Shown one piece after another: positions 6,403-12,978 of a DNA stretch of 19,044 bases. A program made the position numbers and the translations under genes. How positions within the stretch are numbered: the stretch's first letter is position 1; the number at the start of each line of letters is the position of its first letter. Under the pieces are notes generated by a model, which ran no database searches, was not told the DNA's origin, and saw nothing but the letters and a program-made list of their open reading frames with translations. Origin of the DNA: Promethearchaeia archaeon (GTDB lineage Archaea; Asgardarchaeota; Lokiarchaeia; Sigyniarchaeales; SOKP01); contig JAHQWY010000029.1 in assembly GCA_029856445.1 (NCBI GenBank), positions 1 through 19,044 of the forward strand, written 5' to 3'.

Positions 6403-8058
6403 GTGAAAAAAAAAAATATTGAATTAATAGAAACTGAAAATAGCCTACCGATTAGCTTAAAAATAGATAAATTTTTCTCAAAACCAGTTTATAGAAAGAG
6501 TTTAGATGCAATTACGTTAATTTTCTTTATTTTAGTCATCATTGGTCCAATCATTAACATATTTTCTACAATTTTTCTGAATATTCCTGCTATTAAAAAT
6601 GATGTTTTTAATGATGACTTAATCGGAAATCTTCAGTGGAAAAATATCTTAAGATCCCTTGGATATTCTTTTTCTATTGCGGGTATTGCAGTAGGAATCG
6701 ATATTGTAATAGCTCTTCCAATTTCCATAATTTTAGCTAGATATAACTTTAGAGGTAAGAATATTCTTGATGCATTAGTAGATCTGCCAATGGCAGTTCC
6801 CACAAGTGCTTTGGGTTTTTCAGTCTTGCTTTTTTGGGGAATATTTGGAATTGAACCGGGATTTTCCCTCATAATTTTTGGGCATGTTGTTTTTACATTC
6901 CCCTATATCGTACGTAACATGAAAATTGTTCTTGAAAAGGTGGACACTTTATACGAAGATGCTGCTAGAACTCTTGGAGCCCCAGGATTGACTGTATTCA
7001 GAACAATTACCCTCCCTATGATGAAAGAAGGGATAATTGCTGGAGGTATTCTTGCGTTTACAAGAAGTCTTGGTGAAACAGGAGCTACTATCATTTTATC
7101 AGGATTAGTAGAAACAGCACCCATAATGATTGTTGGATTTAGAAGACAATTAGAATTGCCCTCTGCTTCGCTATTAGCAGGAATTCTGATATCAATTTCT
7201 TTAATTTTGCTTTTTTCAATAAAAATTCTAACTAGAAAAACGGGTTTTCCTATAAAATCTGTTTGGCCAAGGATTGAGAGAATTTTTAGCCATAAATATT
7301 TTCGATTCTTTCGAGACGTAATGGCGTTATCCATTTTATTTGTTATAATCTTAGTCCCTGCATTTTATATTACAACTCAAATCATAGGGGAAGATTTTGT
7401 AGAGGAGTTATTTCTAGGTCAAGATTACAAATGGGCTTATTTATATGTGAGTTTCATAAATTCGATACAGATTGGTGCGCTAGCTGTTGTGATAAATCTC
7501 ATTTTTGGTATACCCTTTGCATTTATTATCACGAAACGAAAGTGGGGTAAAGTGATTACATTTTTAGATATAATACTAGACATTCCTATAGCTATACCTT
7601 CGGCGGCTTTAGGATTTGCAACTTTTATGTTTTGGGGACCGATAGGTTTAGGTGTTTTTCAATCGGGATTTTATATGATTCTGTTTGTTCATATAGCCTT
7701 CACTTTTCCTTATATGGTACGCCCAATTATCGGAGTTTTAGAAAGTTCAAATAAGGGAGTGGAAGAAGCTGCTAGGACTCTTGGAGCATCTAATTTAACA
7801 GTATTCAGGAGAATAACTCTTCCAAATATTAAGCAAGGAATCATAGCGGGATGTATTATGGTATTTACTCGCTCTTTGGGAGAAACAGGAGCTACAATTG
7901 TAGTCATGGGAAATATTCGAACAGTACCAGTATTAATTGTAGATTGGGTAGAATCTAATGCATTCCCTAGTGCAGTCTTTGCAAGCGTTATAGTTATTGT
8001 ATTTAGTGCCATTTTAATTTTTGCTTTAAGAACAGTTACTAAAAACGGAGGTTCATAA
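6403..8058 (+). CDS. Fused two-domain ABC importer permease (molybdate/sulfate-type fold)
   Basis: Forms the membrane channel of the importer. One 551-aa chain contains two tandem permease domains that are normally separate or identical subunits. Each ends with an EAA coupling loop: EDAARTLGAPGLTVFRTITLP from about residue 184, and EEAARTLGASNLTVFRRITLP from about residue 454. Each is followed by RSLGETGAT, a sequence typical of ModB/CysT/TupB-like permeases. About six hydrophobic segments are visible per half. The start is GTG at 6403, with GGTGA five bases upstream; the following run of A residues leaves the frame intact. The spacing is 28 nt from the binding-protein gene, and the stop lies 2 nt before the ATPase start. 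Both coupling loops are intact, in contrast to the two ATPases that must dock on them. Confidence 0.9.
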   Translation: MKKKNIELIETENSLPISLKIDKFFSKPVYRKSLDAITLIFFILVIIGPIINIFSTIFLNIPAIKNDVFNDDLIGNLQWKNILRSLGYSFSIAGIAVGIDIVIALPISIILARYNFRGKNILDALVDLPMAVPTSALGFSVLLFWGIFGIEPGFSLIIFGHVVFTFPYIVRNMKIVLEKVDTLYEDAARTLGAPGLTVFRTITLPMMKEGIIAGGILAFTRSLGETGATIILSGLVETAPIMIVGFRRQLELPSASLLAGILISISLILLFSIKILTRKTGFPIKSVWPRIERIFSHKYFRFFRDVMALSILFVIILVPAFYITTQIIGEDFVEELFLGQDYKWAYLYVSFINSIQIGALAVVINLIFGIPFAFIITKRKWGKVITFLDIILDIPIAIPSAALGFATFMFWGPIGLGVFQSGFYMILFVHIAFTFPYMVRPIIGVLESSNKGVEEAARTLGASNLTVFRRITLPNIKQGIIAGCIMVFTRSLGETGATIVVMGNIRTVPVLIVDWVESNAFPSAVFASVIVIVFSAILIFALRTVTKNGGS

Positions 8059-8060
8059 TA

Positions 8061-9206
8061 ATGCCATCTATTGAATTGGTGAATGTTACGAAGACATTTA
8101 ATGATGGAAAAGTTCTTGCTGTAGATAACATTTCATTAAAGATTGATGATGGAGATTATGTTTTTCTACTTGGACCAACTGGATGTGGAAAAACTACCAC
8201 TCTAAGAATGATAGCTGGTCTTGAAAATCCTACTAAAGGAAAGGTTTTAATTGGCGGAAAAGATGTAGAAGGAATTCCTCCTGAAGATAGAGATATGGGT
8301 TTTATTTTTCAGCATTTTGAAATTTTTGACCATTTAACTGTGTGGGAAAATGTTACCTTTGGTTTGGAAATGCGTGGATATAATGATGATTATATCATAG
8401 AAGAGGCTGAAAAAGCATTAAATAAAGTGGGTTTATTAGACTACGTTGATGAATATCCAAGTATTTTTGGTAATCCTGGTTTACAGAAACTAGGAATTGC
8501 TAGGGCTATTGCTACAGGAGCAAAAATTTTGATTATGGATGAACCCTTAGGTTCATTAGATCCAAAAGTATCTAAAGTTTTTCGGCATGAATTGAGAAAT
8601 TTGATTAAAGACTTAGGTCTTACAGCAATTCATGTTACCCACAATCAAGAGGAAGCATTGGCAATAGCGGATAAAATAATTATTATGAGATCAGGGCAAA
8701 TTCTTCAAATGGGGACTCCATATGAATTATATGAAAATCCTAACAGTATATTTGTAGCAAATTTCCTAGGAGAAACAAATTTTTTACAAGGATTTGTATT
8801 GAAATTGCTTGAAGATAATAAAATGAATATTTGGATTCGTTTAGGAGGTCCAAAAATAGAATGTATTAATTTCAATAATAAATTTAATCTAGATGATAAT
8901 ATTGTTATTTCCTTTCGTTATGAAGATGTATATTTATTTCCATTAGATTATGATTTTGAGGGAAGTCCCTATGATTGGACTAACATGCAGAACTTTAGAG
9001 CAGATCTTGAAGCATCTAGGTTCATTGGAGCAACAAAAAGATTTTATTTGAAGTTAGATAATGGAGATAGATTTTTATCTATAAAACCAGGGAATTTTGA
9101 GGAAAGTTTTACTATAGGAGAAGAAATTATTGTAGGTATTCATTTAAATGATATACATGTATTTAAAACCCCTGAAAACCTATTTAATGAATTATCTTTG
9201 ACATAA
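8061..9206 (+). CDS. ABC importer ATPase 1, degenerate signature motif
   Basis: Nucleotide-binding subunit of the CysA/ModC/PotA type, 381 aa, with a C-terminal regulatory (TOBE-like) region from about residue 240. Seen intact: Walker A GPTGCGKTT from G38, Q-loop Q84 (FIFQHFE), Walker B ILIMDEP with D160 and E161, D-loop SLD, and H-loop H194 (HVTHN). The ABC signature is not intact: where relatives have YPxxLSGGQQQR, this protein reads YPSIFGNPGLQK, so LSGGQ becomes FGNPG at 136-140, while the following GIARA is normal. A strong GGAGGT ribosome-binding site at 8047-8052 inside the end of the permease gene fixes ATG 8061. The subunit probably pairs with ATPase 2, which supplies a proper signature. 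Confidence 0.93.
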   Translation: MPSIELVNVTKTFNDGKVLAVDNISLKIDDGDYVFLLGPTGCGKTTTLRMIAGLENPTKGKVLIGGKDVEGIPPEDRDMGFIFQHFEIFDHLTVWENVTFGLEMRGYNDDYIIEEAEKALNKVGLLDYVDEYPSIFGNPGLQKLGIARAIATGAKILIMDEPLGSLDPKVSKVFRHELRNLIKDLGLTAIHVTHNQEEALAIADKIIIMRSGQILQMGTPYELYENPNSIFVANFLGETNFLQGFVLKLLEDNKMNIWIRLGGPKIECINFNNKFNLDDNIVISFRYEDVYLFPLDYDFEGSPYDWTNMQNFRADLEASRFIGATKRFYLKLDNGDRFLSIKPGNFEESFTIGEEIIVGIHLNDIHVFKTPENLFNELSLT

Positions 9207-9222
9207 AAATGGTGATTATTAA

Positions 9223-10446
9223 ATGGTTCGTATAGAATTAAAAAATATTTCGAAATCCTTTAGGAGATTTAAAGCTCTTAAGAATATTTCCCTTGAAATA
9301 AAAGATAAAGAATATTTTATTATTCTTGGTCCTACTGGCGCAGGTAAAACAACACTTTTAAAAATAGTTACTGGTTTAATAAAACCAGATTCAGGTGATA
9401 TCATTTTTAATGGAAAAAAGGTTACAGATAAAACTTCAGGAGAAAGAAATTTGGGATTTATGTTTGAAAACTATGCTTTATTTCCTCATATGAACGTAGT
9501 AAAAAATATTTCTTACAGTGGTCGTGTTCATGCTCGTGATTCTACACAAACTCAAACTCTTGTGGAACAAGTGTTAATGATGACGCTCCTTACTGGAAGG
9601 AACGATGCTTTTCCAGAAGAATTAAGTGGCGGGATGAAACAAAGAGTAGCTTTATGTCGAGCTCTATTAAATTTAGAACAAACAAAGCTATTAATACTTG
9701 ATGAACCATTAAAAGCACTTGATGCGGGTCTTAGGATGAGTTTAAGGAGAGAATTACTACAAATGGCCAAATCTAAAGAATTAAATTTAACTGTAATACA
9801 TGTGACGAATGATGAACAAGAAGCAATGATGGTTGCAGACCGTATAGCAATTATGAATGAGGGCAAACTTATTCAAATTGGAACACCTCATGAGATCTAC
9901 TATCATCCAAATAATCTTTTTGTGGCAAACTTTATGAGTGAAATAAATTATTTTGAGGGGATATGTATAAAAAACAAAGAACCTACATGGGATATACATA
10001 AAAAATCAAAACAGGGAGATATGTTTTTTGCTCAAATCCATGAAGACTCAGTTCCTATGCCACTTGATTTAGGATTTGAGGATATGTATGCTGCTTTTGT
10101 CAGAGAAGATATATATCATGATATTAATCATGGAGATGAGGTACTATTAGTCGTTCGAGCAAATCATTTTAAAATAAGGCTTGGAGATCGTGTAAAAGAG
10201 AAAAAGAATGCTCTTTTGGGAAAAATCATTCGACGTAAATTTATGGGTGTTTTTTATAGATTTGAGGTCCTTATCAATATAAATGGTAAAAAAAAAATAA
10301 TTGTAGTTACGATCCCAGCGACGAGTGAAGTTCATAATTCTTTTGTGGAGAATTCGGAAGTGACAATTTATTTTCCTAAGGAATTAGGTATCGTATTTAA
10401 GCATCCAGGAAAAGAAATTATAAATGAAATATTTAAACTAGAATAA
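9223..10446 (+). CDS. ABC importer ATPase 2, Q-loop and H-loop substituted
   Basis: Second nucleotide-binding subunit of the same operon, 407 aa, of the same family as ATPase 1 but well diverged. Walker A GPTGAGKTT (from G36), signature LSGGMKQR (134-141), Walker B LLILDEP with D160 and E161, and the D-loop LKALD are all present. Two catalytic-loop residues are changed: the Q-loop reads FMFENYALFP, with E82 where Gln is expected, and the H-loop reads HVTNDEQEA, with N196 where the switch His is expected. A GGTGAT ribosome-binding site at 9210-9215 precedes ATG 9223. The C-terminal ~165 residues look like a TOBE/regulatory region. The substitutions complement those of ATPase 1, as expected for an obligate heterodimer with one weakened ATP site. 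Confidence 0.93.
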   Translation: MVRIELKNISKSFRRFKALKNISLEIKDKEYFIILGPTGAGKTTLLKIVTGLIKPDSGDIIFNGKKVTDKTSGERNLGFMFENYALFPHMNVVKNISYSGRVHARDSTQTQTLVEQVLMMTLLTGRNDAFPEELSGGMKQRVALCRALLNLEQTKLLILDEPLKALDAGLRMSLRRELLQMAKSKELNLTVIHVTNDEQEAMMVADRIAIMNEGKLIQIGTPHEIYYHPNNLFVANFMSEINYFEGICIKNKEPTWDIHKKSKQGDMFFAQIHEDSVPMPLDLGFEDMYAAFVREDIYHDINHGDEVLLVVRANHFKIRLGDRVKEKKNALLGKIIRRKFMGVFYRFEVLININGKKKIIVVTIPATSEVHNSFVENSEVTIYFPKELGIVFKHPGKEIINEIFKLE

Positions 10447-10480
10447 AATTAATAAAAATTAAATAAAAAAAGAGGTAATT

Positions 10481-11167
10481 ATGGAAGTGAGTTCTTTATT
10501 CGAATGGTTTAAGTCTAGGAATGAAGAGAGTGCAATAAATAAAACCTTGGTTCATATGCAAAAAGTTCTCGAGTGTGTTGTTGAATTTGAAAAAGCTGTG
10601 TCTTATTTACTTGTTGAAAGAAATATAGATCTTGCTTTAAAAGTATTTTTTCGGGTAGATGAGATAGAACACCAAGCTGATGGAATCAGAAGAAATATTT
10701 TGAATATGATTTCAAAAGCAGAGATCAAGCCAACTATACGTGAAAATTTAATACATCTTACTCAAAGAATTGATGACATTGCAAATGCTGCTAATGCTGG
10801 AGCAAGAATATTTATATACATGAATCATACAGATTTTATGAAATTAGATGAAGAAGTACACAAAAAGTATTTAGAAATGGCTAGAATCTCAGTTGATGCA
10901 GTTAAAAATGTAAATATCATGGTAAATAAATTACTAACTGCTAAAGAAGAAGAAATTCATCAATTGGGTGAACAAGTAAATATTCTTGAACATCAGTGCG
11001 ATGATTTGCGTCACGGAATAAATAGGATCCTAGTATCAAATAATCCCGATATTAATCCGTTCAGTGCAATAGAGATTCATAATTGTGTCTCAACTTTAGA
11101 AGCTGTGACTGATAATGCTGAAGATGTTGCAGATTATATTATAATGTTAACAGTCGCAAAAAGATAA
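10481..11167 (+). CDS. DUF47 / PhoU-like protein of the ABC operon
   Basis: All-helical 228-aa protein of the DUF47 (TIGR00153, PhoU-related) family, which in other genomes is normally found beside PiT phosphate carriers and is thought to regulate phosphate uptake through metal-binding helical bundles. Acidic repeats of the family are visible: VDEIEHQADGIRR near residue 62, RIDDIANAAN near 98, LEHQCDDLRHGI near 168, and a final LEAVTDNAEDVADYI near 206. GAGGT at 10471-10475 precedes the ATG by 5 nt, and the gene follows ATPase 2 by 34 nt, so it is the last gene of the operon. Its position after an ABC importer rather than a PiT gene is the best clue that this importer handles phosphate. It is related to the protein at 17665-18327. 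Confidence 0.88.
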   Translation: MEVSSLFEWFKSRNEESAINKTLVHMQKVLECVVEFEKAVSYLLVERNIDLALKVFFRVDEIEHQADGIRRNILNMISKAEIKPTIRENLIHLTQRIDDIANAANAGARIFIYMNHTDFMKLDEEVHKKYLEMARISVDAVKNVNIMVNKLLTAKEEEIHQLGEQVNILEHQCDDLRHGINRILVSNNPDINPFSAIEIHNCVSTLEAVTDNAEDVADYIIMLTVAKR

Positions 11168-11207
11168 AGAAGCGATTATAGTATTTTTAATAACCAATGA
11201 AGGAAAA

Positions 11208-11462
11208 TTACTTAAAAAAATATTCTTTTCCCTTCGAAATAATATTACTTATTTCATTTCTTTTCACTAAATCTTTCAAAATACTGTAAAGAAGGAATTT
11301 ACCACCTAAATTAATCCAATTCTTTTTCAAGATCATTAAGTTATACTCTAACTCACTGATCGTAAAACCAATCTCTTTATTGTTTGACAAATATTCGATG
11401 ATATCCTTCTCAACTTCTTTTAAATTTTCAAATTTTATTAATTCTTTTACAATTTTAGGCAT
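11208..11462 (-). CDS. Small putative winged-helix protein at the end of the pst operon
   Basis: An 84-aa protein I cannot assign to a named family. From residue ~18 the pattern IIEYLSNNKEIGFTISELEYNL resembles the first helices of a winged-helix DNA-binding domain (helix, turn, recognition-type helix). The C-terminal LLYSILKDLVKRNEISNIISKGKEYFF fits a further helix and a beta-hairpin wing ending the domain. It starts 32 nt after the phoU stop on the same strand, with AGAGAGA before ATG 11462, so it is probably cotranscribed with pstCA-pstB-phoU. It could be a local transcription regulator of phosphate genes; this is inferred from fold pattern and position only. Confidence 0.7.
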   Translation of the reverse strand: MPKIVKELIKFENLKEVEKDIIEYLSNNKEIGFTISELEYNLMILKKNWINLGGKFLLYSILKDLVKRNEISNIISKGKEYFFK

Positions 11463-11494
11463 TTTTTTAATCTCTCTAATTTTTGATTATATAC

Positions 11495-12145
11495 TTAAGA
11501 AATTTCTATGTGTTCACCAGTAACCATGTAATGTACTTTTTCAGCAATCTTACATGCATGATCTCCACATCTTTCTAAATAGCGAGCGATCATCATGAAA
11601 TGAGCACATATTGTTATTAATTTGGGATCTTCGATCATATAGGTGATACATTCTCTAAAAATTGACCATCTCATTTCATCAACTTCATCGTCTCTCTCTT
11701 TAAAGCCTTTTATGTATTTTATATCTGAATTTTTAAATGCTTTTAATGCATCAGTGACCAAAGTATTTACATGTTCCCACATATGCTTTAAATTGACAAA
11801 TGAAGCAGGATAGGGTTTATTGGATATTTCTTCTACAATGGAAGCTATATCTTTTCCATATCGTCCTAACCTTGTGAGATATGTTATCAATTTTAAAATT
11901 GTTGCCAATGTTCTTAAATCTGTAGCCATTGGTTGATGTAAAGCTATAATACGTAAAGCATTCGCTTCAATATCAGTATCAAGTTTCCTTATATTATGCT
12001 TCTTTTTTTCTGTTATTCTTGCTAGCTCTACGTCTTGTTTTACTAAAGCTTTCATCGAATCTTCCAACATTGCTAAAGCTAAGTTTCCTAATTCCATTAC
12101 ATCATTTTTTAACTCATAGATTTCCCTATGCATTTTTTGAGTCAT
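11495..12145 (-). CDS. phoU: Phosphate uptake regulator PhoU
   Basis: A 216-aa two-repeat helical-bundle protein that in bacteria and archaea restrains Pst-mediated uptake and binds metal clusters. It begins with the family's MTQKMHREIYELKNDVMELG pattern. The second repeat carries a canonical motif, YLERCGDHACKIAEKV, around residues 187-202. The corresponding first-repeat motif is altered: YLTRLGRYGKDIA replaces the expected LERIGDxAxxI, losing the Glu and Asp of the metal site. The gene lies 11 nt after pstB with a GGAGA ribosome-binding site, and is followed by the small putative winged-helix gene. Length and order (pstCA-pstB-phoU) are standard for a pst operon. Confidence 0.93.
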   Translation of the reverse strand: MTQKMHREIYELKNDVMELGNLALAMLEDSMKALVKQDVELARITEKKKHNIRKLDTDIEANALRIIALHQPMATDLRTLATILKLITYLTRLGRYGKDIASIVEEISNKPYPASFVNLKHMWEHVNTLVTDALKAFKNSDIKYIKGFKERDDEVDEMRWSIFRECITYMIEDPKLITICAHFMMIARYLERCGDHACKIAEKVHYMVTGEHIEIS

Positions 12146-12156
12146 TTCTTTTTCTC

Positions 12157-12969
12157 CTACCCGAATCTACCTGTAATGTAATTTTCTGTCAACTTTTCTC
12201 TTGGATTTTCAAAAATTTGTTCAGTTTCTCCAAATTCAATCATTTTTCCTAAATACATAAAACCTGTATAATCGCTTATTCTTGCTGCTTGCTGCATATT
12301 ATGGGTAACAATTATTACCGTATATTTTTTCTTTAATTCAAGTATTAGATCTTCAATTTTACTTGTTGCAATTGGATCAAGTGCAGAGGTGGGTTCATCC
12401 ATCAATAATACTTCTGGTTCGATTGCTAAAGCTCTTGCGATGCATAATCTTTGTTGTTGTCCACCAGACAATCCCATAGCAGAATCTTTCAACCGATCCT
12501 TAACTTCATCCCATAATACAGCTCTTTTTAGACTTTTATTGACAATTTCGTCTAAAAGATTTGGATTATGTATTTTATGAACTCTAGGCCCATAAGCAAT
12601 ATTATTGTAAACAGACATAGGGAAAGGATTAGGCTTTTGGAAAATCATGCCAATTTGTTTCCTATATTGCATGACATTTGCTTTATTTGCGTATATATTT
12701 TTTCCATGAAATATGACTTCTCCTGTTACCTTACACCCTTCTATTATATCATTCATCCTATTAAGAGTTCTTATTAAGGTACTTTTTCCACATCCTGAGG
12801 GCCCAATAATAGCAGTTACATGATTTCTTTTAATCCTTAAATCAATATTAATTAATGCAGGGTTATCACCGTACCATAGATTAAGTAATTTCGTTTCTAA
12901 AATAAAATCATTTTCACTCATAATGATATGGTTTGATATATTTTGTTTATTCTTACTTAATGCTTTCAT
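12157..12969 (-). CDS. pstB: Phosphate ABC transporter ATPase PstB
   Basis: Energises Pst phosphate import. All motifs are intact: Walker A GPSGCGKST, Q-loop MIFQKPNPFP (the NPFP after the Q-loop is diagnostic of PstB), signature LSGGQQQR, Walker B VLLMDEPTSALDP, and H-loop IVTHNMQQA. I chose ATG 12969 (270 aa), which has GGTGA and GGGAG ribosome-binding-like sequences upstream. A TTG at 12978, directly after the pstCA stop, and an ATG at 12921, closer to the usual PstB N-terminus, are alternatives. The first 17 residues after 12969 are not conserved in the family as I know it. The consensus motifs here make the odd motifs of the two ATPases in the other operon stand out. Confidence 0.95.
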   Translation of the reverse strand: MKALSKNKQNISNHIIMSENDFILETKLLNLWYGDNPALINIDLRIKRNHVTAIIGPSGCGKSTLIRTLNRMNDIIEGCKVTGEVIFHGKNIYANKANVMQYRKQIGMIFQKPNPFPMSVYNNIAYGPRVHKIHNPNLLDEIVNKSLKRAVLWDEVKDRLKDSAMGLSGGQQQRLCIARALAIEPEVLLMDEPTSALDPIATSKIEDLILELKKKYTVIIVTHNMQQAARISDYTGFMYLGKMIEFGETEQIFENPREKLTENYITGRFG

Positions 12970-12978
12970 TACTCCCAA

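Noticed and set aside
6403..6416. Long A run after the permease start, and a similar run inside the phosphodiesterase gene near 4427-4437, as possible frameshift or slippage sites
   Set aside because: Both reading frames continue intact with family motifs on either side, so no frameshift needs to be invoked.
6633..8012. Long open frames on the minus strand opposite the fused permease (6633-6872, 6903-7334, 7710-8012)
   Set aside because: They mirror the conserved permease frame, have no ribosome-binding sites and read as antisense of the EAA/GETGAT regions.
8466..8490. Sequencing error or frameshift as the reason for the missing LSGGQ in ATPase 1
   Set aside because: The frame is unbroken, the segment has the same length as in relatives and the flanking YP and GIARA residues are conserved; a single indel would not give this.
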